From Photobacterium chitinilyticum (GTDB lineage: Bacteria; Pseudomonadota; Gammaproteobacteria; Enterobacterales; Vibrionaceae), in the NCBI RefSeq assembly GCF_004104355.1, contig NZ_RJLM01000002.1, positions 630,881 to 694,880 on the forward strand: a stretch of 64,000 nucleotides of DNA, given 5' to 3'. This document shows, one piece after another, positions 16,143 to 25,819 of the stretch (the stretch's first letter is position 1; each line of letters opens with the position of its first letter). The position numbers were made by a program, and so were the translations under genes. A model generated the notes under the pieces. It had not been told where the DNA came from. It was given only the letters and a program-made list of their open reading frames with translations, and made no database searches.

Positions 16143-18995
16143 GTGACGAATGCTTGTCTGGATGATTATGACGTTGAAGAAATGCTGGCAAAGGTGCACT
16201 CCGATGTTACCCACCTGGAATATGAGTGCAAGAAAGAAAAGCCGGAATGGAGCGATGTTGCTAAGGCATTTCCCGGTCTGAATTCGATTGAGATCGAATG
16301 TTACAGTTATAGGGCAGACAAGAGCCGATTAATCGATGCTGACTTTTTCGTTCATTTTCCTGCTCTGAAGCAACTGATCGTAAGAGGTTGCTCTGTAAAA
16401 CTAGAGGGAGTGGATCCTGCCAATCTCTCTCAGCTGGAAAAAGTGAATATTTCTTCAGTGCTGGATGCGGAATATCTCAGTGTGTTTGGTGATCTTCCTA
16501 AGCTGACTCACTTGAAAGTGTCCGTACAAGGCAAGTCTCTGGTATTTGAGGCGATATCGGCATCGGTGCTTGAATCAGTGAATTTTGATCTACCATCGGT
16601 GGAATTGTTGGATATCGATCTTAAGGCTGTCAACTCCCTGCGTAAGCTAGATCTTAATGATGAAAGCTATCATTTCGACAAGGATACTCAGCTTTCGGTG
16701 AAGCGGTTAAGCTTGCCTGATAGTCTGGATGAGCTGAGACTGTCGCTGCCTTGTGTGGATGGTTTGCCCGATAGCATGTTGGGTGATATTCCACATATGA
16801 GCAAGCTGGAGGTGTACATCACGGCAGCGACGTTGCCGGAAAAGATGTTCGGGAATCTGCTTTCTGTCGATGAGCTAACAATTAGGCTCAAAAAGCCGAC
16901 GCCATCCTTGCCGGCTGGGCTGTTTTCTCAACTGAAGCGTGTTGATCGTTTGTCTCTTCACTTGAGCAACAGCCCATGTAACATCGCTTGTCTGTTACAT
17001 GATGAGCTGACGGTTACAGAGTTAGCGTTGAGTAATGCCGAAGGGGTAATGAGCGGCTTAGAACAGGTAAAGCAGCCCGCCCTTGAAAAGATCGATTTAT
17101 TTGGTGTTTCCATTGATGATTTGGGTTTTCTCAATCTTTGCTCCAAGTTACAACGTTTGTCACTAGGCTATATTCAAGGTTTGATGGATTCAGCGGTATT
17201 TCCACAGCTACCGAATCTTAAAGAGCTGGCTTTATATCATTGCGATGGTACTGAACTGCACCCTGCAATCCGGACATTGAGTCAGGTTGAGCAGCTCACT
17301 ATTCAAACGTGTCGATTGCAGACGCTTGGTGATCTCTCTGCAATGAGCTCGCTTGAGAAGGTATTCATCGACGATGTCTCTATGAACCGATATCCGGCGA
17401 ATCCGCCGGAGTTGAGCGGGTTGCTTACTCTGCCTGCGTTCAAGTCTCTGGAGTTGACGATCAACCCTGAAGAAGAAGGTTATAACCTTGATGCTCTTGC
17501 CGGTCTTCCATCAGGGAGTAGCGTTGAAATTAGTCTGTATGAGAGCGGACGTCGCAGTGAGATGCTACAAAAACAGCTGGCGATATTAATTAATGCTGAC
17601 CTGACGGCAGACCAAAAACGTAATTATTGGCGACAGTTATTTCCGCTTAAATTCCCTCGTGAATTGCCAACAATGGATGGGCGTTTCTACCTGACCTTTA
17701 TGGAGGGACGCTATACACCGTTTAAAAAACAGGTGTTGGCATGGTTGCGACAGGTAGCCGAGTCATCCGTGGCCAAGCGTCCGCTGGACAGTAATAGCTG
17801 TATATTTATTTGCGGTCGCAGTAGCTTCAAATCGACGGAAATTAAAGCCAAGTCGGCTGAGCTTGGTTTTAGCATCAGCAAAAAGCTGGATGATAAGGTT
17901 ACTCATATTCTGCTTGGTAGCAATCCGAAAGGTACAGCAGCGATTGATCCTGAACAGCACCTGTTGGTTGACGATACCGCCTTGCAGCAGTTTTTTCAGC
18001 AGGAAGCGCCACAGTTTCTGCAGCAGGAAAGTGCCGTGGATAGCGGCATGATTGACAGCGTGCTGGAAATGCTGAATTCACCGGATGAAGCATCTCATCG
18101 GGTTGCGATTGAGATGCTGGCTCAGGGTGGTGTTACCAGCGCAATGTTGATGCCGCTGTTTTTGATCCTCAAGATGACTTCAGACAACGGCCTTCGTGCC
18201 CAGATCAAGGCTCTGTTGGCGGGCCATGGCAGTGAATTATTCCAGATGGCAGTCAATGATCGCATTTTATTTAATACGGTACGGGGCGATAACGGTGAAG
18301 GCTGGGTTGTAGGTGAAGGGCCTATGTTCAAAAAGCTTAAGGGCCAGCTTAAAAAATGGGGGCCAGAACTTTGTTTTGATTTTGCCAAGCACTATTTTGA
18401 CCGTTACGGAGAAGGCCTGTTATTGATCCTTACGCAGAAAGAAGACTCACCTCAGCGTCTTGCCATCATTAGTGAATTGGTTGAAGGGGAGTGCCTGAAC
18501 TGGAATAAAGGCTGTGGTTTCAATGGTCAGTTAGAAGGTGCCAGCGAAAAGCGGATGACTGATAGTCATCGTTTTCCGGATATCTATATGCAGCACCAGA
18601 ATATGTTGGGAGAACCTAAAACCCGTCTGCCGAAGACCTTGCCGGTTTCGTCTAAAATTACCGAGCTAAATTTGAGCAACTGTTATCTCGGTGCTTTGCC
18701 ATTTGGCATTGAGCTGTATACCGATGTGACTAAGTTGAGTCTTCGTTTTAACCACCTTGAGGATCTGCCGGCTAAATTGGTCAAGCTGACCGAGCTTGAA
18801 GAGCTGGATTTATCCTATAACCATTTTGATGAGTTCCCTAAGGTACTGTTCAAACTCAAGAAATTGAAACGATTAGATTTCCGTCGTCCGAGCCAGCCAG
18901 ACTACCGGACAGGCTATGGCAGTGATTATGAATCGGTAGCCGTACCACAGGCATTTCGTGATGCCTTCCCGGATTGTGAAATTCAGGAAGATTAA
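16143..18995 (+). CDS. Large LRR-BRCT-LRR protein, copy 2
   Basis: 950 residues from GTG 16143 after AAGGAA. It matches copy 1 along its full length: the N-terminal LDDYDVEEMLAKVH against LDDFNAEECLEKVH, the shared EYLSVFGDLP, the BRCT-like SCIFICGRSS...ELGFSISKKLDDKVTHILLG at about residues 550-625, the block DSVLEMLNSPDEASHRVAIE, and C-terminal LRRs (LNLSNCYLGALPFGI). The conserved parts are the BRCT, the helical block and the C-terminal repeats; the long N-terminal repeats differ most, as expected if they set binding specificity. It lies 74 bp after copy 1 and ends at a terminator. It is a tandem duplicate, function unknown. Confidence 0.88.
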   Translation: MTNACLDDYDVEEMLAKVHSDVTHLEYECKKEKPEWSDVAKAFPGLNSIEIECYSYRADKSRLIDADFFVHFPALKQLIVRGCSVKLEGVDPANLSQLEKVNISSVLDAEYLSVFGDLPKLTHLKVSVQGKSLVFEAISASVLESVNFDLPSVELLDIDLKAVNSLRKLDLNDESYHFDKDTQLSVKRLSLPDSLDELRLSLPCVDGLPDSMLGDIPHMSKLEVYITAATLPEKMFGNLLSVDELTIRLKKPTPSLPAGLFSQLKRVDRLSLHLSNSPCNIACLLHDELTVTELALSNAEGVMSGLEQVKQPALEKIDLFGVSIDDLGFLNLCSKLQRLSLGYIQGLMDSAVFPQLPNLKELALYHCDGTELHPAIRTLSQVEQLTIQTCRLQTLGDLSAMSSLEKVFIDDVSMNRYPANPPELSGLLTLPAFKSLELTINPEEEGYNLDALAGLPSGSSVEISLYESGRRSEMLQKQLAILINADLTADQKRNYWRQLFPLKFPRELPTMDGRFYLTFMEGRYTPFKKQVLAWLRQVAESSVAKRPLDSNSCIFICGRSSFKSTEIKAKSAELGFSISKKLDDKVTHILLGSNPKGTAAIDPEQHLLVDDTALQQFFQQEAPQFLQQESAVDSGMIDSVLEMLNSPDEASHRVAIEMLAQGGVTSAMLMPLFLILKMTSDNGLRAQIKALLAGHGSELFQMAVNDRILFNTVRGDNGEGWVVGEGPMFKKLKGQLKKWGPELCFDFAKHYFDRYGEGLLLILTQKEDSPQRLAIISELVEGECLNWNKGCGFNGQLEGASEKRMTDSHRFPDIYMQHQNMLGEPKTRLPKTLPVSSKITELNLSNCYLGALPFGIELYTDVTKLSLRFNHLEDLPAKLVKLTELEELDLSYNHFDEFPKVLFKLKKLKRLDFRRPSQPDYRTGYGSDYESVAVPQAFRDAFPDCEIQED

Positions 18996-19006
18996 TGCTA
19001 AGTAAG

Positions 19007-19029
19007 AGGGGCTTTGTAGCCCCTTTTTC
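19007..19029 (+). terminator. Terminator after the LRR-BRCT pair
   Basis: A 7-bp stem AGGGGCT/AGCCCCT (19007-19013 and 19018-19024) with a TTGT loop and T5 tail, 12 bp after the stop codon. Confidence 0.88.
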
Positions 19030-19450
19030 AAATGACTATTTTATGACAAGTTTTTTCCAGACTCACTTTTAATTCAGTTATGTCAATAATCCATTGTTTG
19101 TTGTTAATTTTTCTAAAACCCAATTTTTTTGCAAAATCAGCTAAATTGTCATTGGCACCTTCGATACCGACTTTATTCGTTTGATATTTATTTGACACCT
19201 TAACTATAAATTTAAGTAAATCCGTACCGTGCCCTATACGGGTATGCTTAAAACCTATTTTTGCAATTACGATAGTATCTGGTTTCCACAAGTCAGTATT
19301 AGGTTTAAATCTAAAATATAAATCAAAGAGCTTCCTGCTGGCATCAACAGTGAACATATTTGAGGTGGCTGGGCAGGTTTTGTAGCTAAATCTCTCCATG
19401 AGATAAACATTGAGATCACGGCAAAAAAGTTGAATTTCCTTATTTGACAT
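19028..19450 (-). CDS. Small GNAT-like acetyltransferase-fold protein
   Basis: 140 residues from ATG 19450, chosen because GAAGGAACC sits just upstream; an ATG at 19483 lacks a site. The middle, IVIAKIGFKHTRIGHGTDLLKF, has the shape of GNAT motif A (beta strand, then R-x-G-x-G-x and helix), and NLADFAKKLGFRKI matches the GNAT C-terminal strand. The N-terminal half is not recognisable. Substrate unknown. The gene is rich in Lys and AT, unlike its neighbours, and may be a recent arrival. It converges on the LRR operon. Confidence 0.7.
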   Translation of the reverse strand: MSNKEIQLFCRDLNVYLMERFSYKTCPATSNMFTVDASRKLFDLYFRFKPNTDLWKPDTIVIAKIGFKHTRIGHGTDLLKFIVKVSNKYQTNKVGIEGANDNLADFAKKLGFRKINNKQWIIDITELKVSLEKTCHKIVI

Positions 19451-19579
19451 CACAGGTTCCTTCTTCTGACCAACACCGCACACAAGTTACGCTTTGATAA
19501 AGCATTAAATGAGATCATTACTGCTCAATGCAATTAACTGTAAGGGGCAGCTAACGTACATATAAAGGTGGTCGGTGTC

Positions 19580-19598
19580 AATGATAATCATTATCAAT
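19580..19598. promoter_or_regulatory. Fur-box-like palindrome
   Basis: GATAATCATTATC (19583-19595), flanked by AT and AA, is close to the consensus Fur box. It is about 130 bp upstream of the GNAT-like gene on the minus strand and about 350 bp upstream of mupG. Which gene it controls is unclear. Confidence 0.55.
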
Positions 19599-19945
19599 TG
19601 AAGTGTGGCAGAGTTTTTTTGCTTGAGCACTACTCCATTTATCTAACTAACAATAAACTGATAATTATGTAATTTCGTGCATCATTGTTTATATAGTTGC
19701 GAACTGCCCCGAAGAAATGCGCGTTTACCATTGTCCGGGTTTGATGGTAATTGTGATCTTTGTTGTTTCAGGACAAACTGTTTTCAAAAATTAATCTCTT
19801 GAAAATCTTATTTTGTCATGTGTTTATTTTGGTTTGTGGTTGGTAAATACAGGGCTGGTTGAGGGGCGATGAAGCCATACAATAAGTGCAACAGGCATTG
19901 TTGATAATTTTGAAAATTAAGCAGTTAAATTAAGGAATAGAATTA
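19599..19945. other. Intergenic region upstream of mupG
   Basis: About 350 bp with no coding frame on either strand and no hairpin I trust. It presumably contains the mupG promoter. Confidence 0.45.
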
Positions 19946-21034
19946 ATGAGAAAGTTGGGTATATCCGTTTATCCTGAGCTGGCAAGTCTCGAGCGTAATA
20001 AAGAATATATCGAAACTGCGGCCAAATATGGCTTTAGCCGTATCTTTACCTGTTTACTGTCTGTTGATGGTAATAAAGAGCAGATCATCTCAGAATTTAA
20101 GGACATGGTATTGTGCGCCAAAGAGCATGGTTTTGAAGTTATTGCTGATGTTGCGCCGTGTATTTTTAAGGAACTTGGAATTAGCTACGAAGACCTGAGC
20201 TTCTTTAATGAGATGGGGGTTGACGGTATTCGTTTGGATGAAGGGTTCACAGGTAATGAAGAAGCCCTGATGACGTTTAATCCATATGGCTTGAAAATCG
20301 AGCTTAATGTCAGTGTTGCAAATGGCTACTTAGACAACATCCTGTCTTTCCATCCAGATACCGATTACCTGATAGGTTGTCACAATTTCTATCCTAAACG
20401 CCGCTCTGGCTTGACCCGTGCCCACTTTATTGCCGGATCTAAGATTTATAAAAAGCATGGCTTGCGAGTTGCTGCTTTCGTTGGTTCGAGTGTTGAAGAT
20501 GCAAAAGGACCTTGGCCGTTGGCCGATGGACTGTGTACCATCGAAGAGCACCGTGACCTGCCTATTGATGTGCAAGCCAAAGATTTGTTCTATACCGGAC
20601 TGGTTGATGATGTAATTATTGCCAACTGCTTCCCAAGTGAAGAGGAGCTGAAGAAGCTGGGCGAGTTACACAAAGGGCTAGTAACGCTAGATATCGAGCT
20701 GGAAGTAGAGCTGAATGACGATGAAGAAATTATTGTTTTTGAAGAGCTGCATTTCTTTCGAGGAGATTGTGGAGAATATACTATTCGCTCCACCATGCCT
20801 CGTCTTAAGTTTAAAGATGCAGTGATCCCAGAGAAAAATGCCCGCACAATCTGTAAGGGAGATGTAATCCTCGAGAATGTGAATTCGCCACGTTATAAAG
20901 GTGAGCTGCATATTGCTTTGGTGGATTTTGAAAATGATGGCAACAGTAATGTCATTGGCCGTGTAACCGATACCAATTTGTGTTTCCTAGAGCAAATTAA
21001 ACCTTGGCAGAAGTTTAAGCTGTCAAAAGCGTAA
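19946..21034 (+). CDS. mupG: MupG-type 6-phospho-N-acetylmuramidase (DUF871 family)
   Basis: 362 residues, the family's usual length. It begins MRKLGISVYPE, followed by a TIM barrel (to about residue 240) with GVDGIRLDEGF, IELNVSVANGY, CHNFYPKRRSGL and the acidic DGLCTIEEHR, all typical of the DUF871 family whose Staphylococcus member MupG cleaves MurNAc-6-phosphate-GlcNAc during cell-wall recovery. A C-terminal beta domain (about 250-355) follows. Cytoplasmic. The usual companions (PTS murP, murQ, murR) are not adjacent, so the pathway here is uncertain. Confidence 0.85.
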   Translation: MRKLGISVYPELASLERNKEYIETAAKYGFSRIFTCLLSVDGNKEQIISEFKDMVLCAKEHGFEVIADVAPCIFKELGISYEDLSFFNEMGVDGIRLDEGFTGNEEALMTFNPYGLKIELNVSVANGYLDNILSFHPDTDYLIGCHNFYPKRRSGLTRAHFIAGSKIYKKHGLRVAAFVGSSVEDAKGPWPLADGLCTIEEHRDLPIDVQAKDLFYTGLVDDVIIANCFPSEEELKKLGELHKGLVTLDIELEVELNDDEEIIVFEELHFFRGDCGEYTIRSTMPRLKFKDAVIPEKNARTICKGDVILENVNSPRYKGELHIALVDFENDGNSNVIGRVTDTNLCFLEQIKPWQKFKLSKA

Positions 21035-21052
21035 CTCTGTTTAGGCTTGAAT

Positions 21053-21090
21053 AACACATGGCGTTGTATCTGATGACGTCATGTGTTTTA
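21053..21090 (+). terminator. Probable terminator after mupG
   Basis: Inverted repeat AACACATG (21053-21060) with CATGTGTT (21080-21087), extended inward by CGT/ACG across a G-T pair. The following TTATAAAA tract is only moderately T-rich. Confidence 0.55.
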
Positions 21091-21414
21091 TAAAATAAGG
21101 AGTTTTTTAAATTTACTGCAAATATAATATTACAATTTATTCATAAAATGTCTCATTTATTAAAATAAACCTCATTACTAAAATCACCGTAAATCGATTT
21201 ACTCTGAGAGTCTCATTAATTAATTATTGTCGTATGCCAAAAAGGGTGACAATTATATGCTACTAATTGTGAGTAAGTTAACAGTAATGTATCAAAAACA
21301 TGAGTTTCATTGTGTCAGTTATTCATCCTATGTCATAATTTTATATGACAAAAGATAGATGCCAGATTGGCATTAATACCCGCCATAAAAGTAGTAAAAT
21401 AAAGGCTTATTTAG
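21091..21414. other. AT-rich intergenic region upstream of the chemoreceptor
   Basis: 324 bp with no coding frame and no clear regulatory palindrome. It presumably holds the chemoreceptor promoter. Confidence 0.45.
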
Positions 21415-23487
21415 ATGAATTTAACAATAAAAGCGAAACTGACGCTTATTGTATGCACCTCTATGCTTATTATAAGTGCATTTTTTATTTTCAGTTTGAT
21501 TAACACAGAAGAATCGGTGCTCAGGGCTGAAGAGAATAATGTCAGTGATAAGGTGGAAAAATTATTAAATGACAATTTAAAAGGTCAGGTTGATACAGTT
21601 ACCCAGTCTCTAGCTAGCTATTATGAAAATTCAAAGCAAGAAAATATTAAGGCAGAGCTTGCGACTGAAATTGATGAGTTTAGAAAGACCATTGATAGTA
21701 TTTATGCTCACAGTGCTTCTGTTGACGAAGCAAAAGCCAGTGTTTATGCATTTATTAATGGGTATTTGTGGAATAATGGCCGTTATCTTTTTGCCTATGA
21801 TGCTACATCGATAGTTAACAAGGCCAACGGGATTAATACCAGTATCATCGGAACCAGTTCTTTTGATGCAACGGATAAGAAAGGCATCTATTATGCTAGA
21901 AATATCGTTAATGTAGCCAAAAACAATACTGTTGGGTTTACCAGCTATTATTTTTCAAACCCGGCAACCAACACAATTGAAGAAAAGCTGACCGTCTCTT
22001 TTTACTTTAAGCCGTTAAACTTGGTAATTGCCACCGGTGAGTATATCAGCACCTTGCGCAAAGACGAGCTTCAGGCTGCCATTAATACAGTAAGCTCAAC
22101 GGCTTATGGGCAAAATGGTTATTTTTGGATACAAGATCAAGATGGCACTATCCTTGCCCATCCTAAAGCATCTATTGTGGGTACGGCCCTTTCTACGACC
22201 ACTAAAATAGCCAATGGTATGAAGGGCAAATCTGAAGCGTTTGTTAAAATTGCCTATGAAAATCCGACGACCCAAAAAACTGAAAATAAAATCACCTATG
22301 CCAGAAAAGTTTTCCCTGAATGGGGGTGGACGATTGTTACCGGTGCTTATGAGAGTGATATCGTTAGCATTAAGGATGGATTGACCAAAGCCACGGCTGA
22401 GATTTTTAATGATAAAGTGTATGAAAGTATCGTGACAGCCACTGTACTTTTGATTGTTTCTCTGTTGGTCGTATGGTGGGCAATTAATACTATAGTTAAA
22501 GGCCTGATTGAGCTTAAAGCTCGAATTGATACCTTATCGACTGGTGAAGCGGACCTAACCTCACGTATTGAAATCACCTCTAATGACGAGGTGGGTGATA
22601 TCGGAAACTCGGTTAACAATTTTATTATTTATTTGCAATCTATGATATTGGAGATCTCGCAAGCATCAACTCATATAACAGATGGGATTAAACAACTAAA
22701 TCAGCAGTCAGAGCGAAATAACAACGCGTTAATTAGCCATGCTTCTGAGACAGATCAGGTTGTTGCGGCTATTACAGAAATGAGCTCGACGGCTGAGACT
22801 GTTGCCCAGAGTGCAACGGAGACGGCTGAAAATACACAGAAAGCCAATGATGAAGCGATGCTGTCAAAAGATACAGTGCTTGAGGCATCTAGCAGTGTGA
22901 TTTCGTTGGTTGATGAAGTCGGTACAGCATCATCAAGTATTAATACTATGAGTGAGAATACTCAGCAAATTGTCAGTGTCTTAGGTGTGATTGGTGAAAT
23001 TGCCGAGCAAACTAATCTGCTGGCATTGAATGCTGCTATCGAAGCTGCACGTGCTGGTGAGCAAGGACGAGGCTTTGCGGTTGTTGCCGATGAGGTGCGT
23101 TCGTTAGCTGCCCGTACCCAGACGAGTACTGCGGAAATCAATGAGATATTAACGAAATTGCAGCAGGATGCAGCTAACGCTGTTGCCGCAATGGAAGTGA
23201 CAAAAAGAAGTTGTGAACGAACGGCTGATAATACAGCTCATGTAACAGACAGTTTGGATGCTATGACTAACTCGATTGTAGAAATCAATGATTTAAGCAC
23301 TCAAATAGCGACAGCTTCCGAGGAACAGAGCTCGGTAACCGAAGAAGTCAGCCGTAATATGAGCAATATTCGCGATATGGTCCATGAGTTGACTCAAAAC
23401 GGACAAGCGACGGTAGATAGTACGCAAGACTTGGCGGCAGCCAATGCCCAGTTGGGAGCGCTGGTGAGTAAGTTTAAGCTACAGTAA
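21415..23487 (+). CDS. Methyl-accepting chemotaxis protein with double Cache sensor
   Basis: 690 residues. Membrane span 1 is at about 8-28. The periplasmic part (30-335) has two related Cache_2-like units: [15 protein letters not shown]...[15 protein letters not shown], then [19 protein letters not shown]...[11 protein letters not shown]. Span 2 is near 342-362, followed by a HAMP domain ([22 protein letters not shown]). The signalling domain contains the hairpin tip [40 protein letters not shown], the invariant core of bacterial chemoreceptors, shown here only by its ends IGEIAEQTN and DEVRSLA. Ligand is unknown; dCache_2 receptors often sense small organic acids. No CheR-docking pentapeptide is seen at the end. 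Confidence 0.93.
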   Translation: MNLTIKAKLTLIVCTSMLIISAFFIFSLINTEESVLRAEENNVSDKVEKLLNDNLKGQVDTVTQSLASYYENSKQENIKAELATEIDEFRKTIDSIYAHSASVDEAKASVYAFINGYLWNNGRYLFAYDATSIVNKANGINTSIIGTSSFDATDKKGIYYARNIVNVAKNNTVGFTSYYFSNPATNTIEEKLTVSFYFKPLNLVIATGEYISTLRKDELQAAINTVSSTAYGQNGYFWIQDQDGTILAHPKASIVGTALSTTTKIANGMKGKSEAFVKIAYENPTTQKTENKITYARKVFPEWGWTIVTGAYESDIVSIKDGLTKATAEIFNDKVYESIVTATVLLIVSLLVVWWAINTIVKGLIELKARIDTLSTGEADLTSRIEITSNDEVGDIGNSVNNFIIYLQSMILEISQASTHITDGIKQLNQQSERNNNALISHASETDQVVAAITEMSSTAETVAQSATETAENTQKANDEAMLSKDTVLEASSSVISLVDEVGTASSSINTMSENTQQIVSVLGVIGEIAEQTNLLALNAAIEAARAGEQGRGFAVVADEVRSLAARTQTSTAEINEILTKLQQDAANAVAAMEVTKRSCERTADNTAHVTDSLDAMTNSIVEINDLSTQIATASEEQSSVTEEVSRNMSNIRDMVHELTQNGQATVDSTQDLAAANAQLGALVSKFKLQ

Positions 23488-23518
23488 AGATCTGTACTGA
23501 CGAAAAAGCCGATCATCT

Positions 23519-23750
23519 GAAGTGACCCCAGTAAGTTGGACATTTTAGTTAAGTGGCTTTAAGGCCTGCTCTCGATATTCTATCGGGGTCAGGCCTTTTA
23601 GGTTTATCTTAATTCGTTCCGTTTCGTATTGTAATACTCGATATACTCTTCAATCCTTTCTATCAGTTCATCGGCATTTTTTAAGCTCTGCATTAGTGTT
23701 AAGTGAATATGACGATAACCGTAGCGCCCTTTATGTTCATGGTTGGCTTA
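23519..23750 (-). pseudogene. Decayed IS3-family transposase fragment
   Basis: On the minus strand the sequence reads HEHKGRYGYRHIHLTL, then jumps to NADELIERIEEYIEYYN, a frame change, then INLKGLTPIEYREQALKPLN and a stop. These are the middle and C-terminal ends of IS3-family OrfB (IS150 group) with the catalytic core deleted and one frameshift near 23620-23630. The terminal TGACCCCAGTAAGTTGGACA (about 23522-23541) looks like an IS150-group inverted repeat. The fragment abuts the stop codon of the DoxX-like gene. Confidence 0.8.
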
Positions 23751-24284
23751 AAAATCAGTTATACGCTTAGCCCACTTATTTTCAGTCAACCATTTTGGAA
23801 ACGTTTCGGGTGTGTAAAGAAATACTGAAATCCATAGCATTGCCATCACTGAGCCAGAGGGAATTGCCCAAGCAAAACCGTCAGCAGTGGTTGGTAGGTG
23901 AGTCGCTATAGCACCGCCACAAAGAGCAATCGCGAATAGAACACCTAGTTTATAAGTATGTCGGTAAACAACGAGAAGACCAATAGACGCTTCCATCACA
24001 CCCGTATATTTGAATAGATAAAGTAGGTTGTATTGAGTAAAGTTAGCTTCCATTGGAGCAAGACCAATAACTTTCCCCATGCCACTAAAGAACAGTGTAA
24101 AGCCTGCAATGATCGCGAAGATTCTTCCCACCTTTTGTGCATTGGTAGGGAGTACCTGAAAATCCTTTAGGAAACCACACATGTAAAATACACCAAAAGT
24201 GACAGTAGCTACTGCGTAGAATGCCATAATTGCAATGGTTGCTGACATCGCTTCGTTGCCCGCGAATAGATGAAATAGATCCAT
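23748..24284 (-). CDS. DoxX-like small membrane protein
   Basis: 178 residues with four to five hydrophobic spans. The segment IIAGFTLFFSGMGKVIGL followed by a span with ALCGGAIATHL is typical of DoxX/DoxX_2-like proteins, whose roles range from quinone-linked oxidoreduction to detoxification. It is divergent from a MarR regulator, which probably controls it. Its stop codon lies at the border of an IS3 remnant, so the last few residues may have been altered by insertion. Exact function unknown. Confidence 0.75.
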   Translation of the reverse strand: MDLFHLFAGNEAMSATIAIMAFYAVATVTFGVFYMCGFLKDFQVLPTNAQKVGRIFAIIAGFTLFFSGMGKVIGLAPMEANFTQYNLLYLFKYTGVMEASIGLLVVYRHTYKLGVLFAIALCGGAIATHLPTTADGFAWAIPSGSVMAMLWISVFLYTPETFPKWLTENKWAKRITDF

Positions 24285-24378
24285 AATATACCTATGTTAA
24301 TAATGGTTAAGTGGGTGACGGCTCTCTAGTCACACATCGTGATAGCTCATCGAAAACAATATTAGATTTGATCATGTG

Positions 24379-24407
24379 GTTGACATTGTCAACTACATTC
24401 TTAAAAT
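24379..24407 (+). promoter_or_regulatory. Promoter with overlapping MarR-type operator
   Basis: A perfect interrupted palindrome GTTGACA-T-TGTCAAC at 24379-24393. It includes a consensus -35 TTGACA (24380-24385), and TAAAAT (24402-24407) lies 16 bp further as -10. A repressor bound here would block the promoter of the MarR gene and could act on the divergent DoxX-like gene. Confidence 0.7.
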
Positions 24408-24511
24408 GTACACCATGCTTGTATGATACGCTGATGAGTAAATCGAGAAGTGGGCGTTCTACACTAGTGAAGCACATTTACTTAAACAAATTAATCAGTT
24501 GAGGCTTTATT

Positions 24512-24937
24512 GTGGTTAATGCGAATGCGAGAAATTTATTTGATTTAATGCAACTCTATCGGTCTAAAATGAAAAAGGCGGTAGGGACGAAAGAGTTAAA
24601 TCTGAATGCCATGCATATTCAGTGTATGCGGCTTATTCAAGAAGCCCATCACTGTACAGCAAATGCTATCGGGCAAGGTTTAGATAGAGATAAATCACAA
24701 ATCTCTTTGGTGGTTAAAGATATGGCTAAGAAGGGGTGGATTGAATTTTTACCTAATCCACAAGACAAACGAAGTAAGTTGATAGAGCTAACTTCTCTCG
24801 GGGAGAGCTTGCTAGCCAAAGTCGCAACAGAAGAAACTTTGGTTGGCGATATAATGAAACAAGGGTTAAGTGCAAAGGAGATCGAACTGTTCGACAAAGT
24901 TGTCCTAGCCATGAAACATAACCTAAAGAACTCATAG
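24512..24937 (+). CDS. MarR-family transcriptional regulator
   Basis: 141 residues from GTG 24512. The winged helix-turn-helix spans about 35-100: ANAIGQGLDRDKSQISLVVKD is the recognition helix region and PNPQDKRSKLIELTSLG is the wing with the family's D-x-R-S/K. MarR proteins are dimeric repressors usually released by phenolic or oxidant ligands. The palindrome at 24379-24393 is the likely operator. The regulator is divergent from the DoxX-like gene and may be followed in the same operon by the gene at 24952. Confidence 0.9.
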   Translation: MVNANARNLFDLMQLYRSKMKKAVGTKELNLNAMHIQCMRLIQEAHHCTANAIGQGLDRDKSQISLVVKDMAKKGWIEFLPNPQDKRSKLIELTSLGESLLAKVATEETLVGDIMKQGLSAKEIELFDKVVLAMKHNLKNS

Positions 24938-24951
24938 GATAGAACTTGTCG

Positions 24952-25494
24952 ATGATCCGAAGGCCATTACTCCAATGTGGGAAACTTGAAACAGTAAATA
25001 AATTTGATTCCAAATATGCGATTGGAAACGAAGTTTATTTTTTTGATTGTCACAAATTGCAGCCAGATTGGATCAAACACCAATTTGTCCATAAAGGGAT
25101 CGTTAAAGGTGTTTATCGAAAACACCGAAGCATCAACACTATCTACAAGGTTTATTTTCCTTATGTTCGATGTTGGAAATTCATTCCTGAGAATGAATTA
25201 GAAAGAGATTTTCTTGGTATTGGTCAGCAGTGCTCGTGGGGACAACTTGAGAACATATCTGCTGATGGAATGTTAGTAACAGTGACGAAGCTTAATACCT
25301 TGAGACCAATTGTCGAGGAGGCTGTATGTTGTCTTCGTCGTGAGGCGAGGGAGTATTTGTATTTTCAACGGCGGCTGTATATCGCTTTAAAAGATAACCG
25401 TATTCATCTCAAAATCAGTGTAGATAAAACGGGTATTGAGTTTCGTCTTTTCGGTAAGTCTATTTCCCATGAACAGGCATTATCGTTGGAATAG
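24952..25494 (+). CDS. Hypothetical protein
   Basis: 180 residues from ATG 24952 (a TTG six bases upstream is also possible). It begins 14 bp after the MarR stop, so the two may be cotranscribed. I do not recognise the family. The first 100 residues are rich in aromatic and basic residues with beta character (EVYFFDCH, GIVKGVYRKHR, YKVYFPYVRCWKFIP) and four Cys. The C-terminal half contains a helix with paired Cys (EEAVCCLRREAREYLYF). No signal peptide, membrane span or catalytic motif is visible. Confidence 0.65.
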   Translation: MIRRPLLQCGKLETVNKFDSKYAIGNEVYFFDCHKLQPDWIKHQFVHKGIVKGVYRKHRSINTIYKVYFPYVRCWKFIPENELERDFLGIGQQCSWGQLENISADGMLVTVTKLNTLRPIVEEAVCCLRREAREYLYFQRRLYIALKDNRIHLKISVDKTGIEFRLFGKSISHEQALSLE

Positions 25495-25819
25495 CTAGCA
25501 GGAGTTTATGCACTTAAGTAGGCTTTGTATGAGGATCTACTTGATCCAAATATGTTCAATCTTTCATCTGGTTAAACAGGTGCAGTTCATGACAAAAATA
25601 ACCTACAGATTTTCAACATTTCAAGATACTCTTCTAATTTGAATTAACCTTGTTGGATTTTTTACTCTAGGACGGTTTCGTCTTTTTTCGACATCACAGA
25701 AATGGTCTAGCTATTTTTTCTATAAACAACTAAACCCATTGACGTATTGAATGTGGTATATCCCTTCAACGATACGACCATCAGAAGCAATGATGCCAGA
25801 AATACAACAGAGCCATGCA
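25495..25819. other. Non-coding gap between convergent genes
   Basis: 325 bp between the hypothetical gene and the LysR gene, which converge. I see no coding frame and no strong terminator hairpin. Confidence 0.45.

Noticed and set aside
13261-18995. LRR proteins as secreted T3SS effectors of the IpaH/SspH type
   Set aside because: No E3-ligase domain or catalytic Cys motif, no nearby chaperone, a BRCT-like domain inside, and linkage to MoxR/VWA genes rather than to the T3SS locus 30 kb away.
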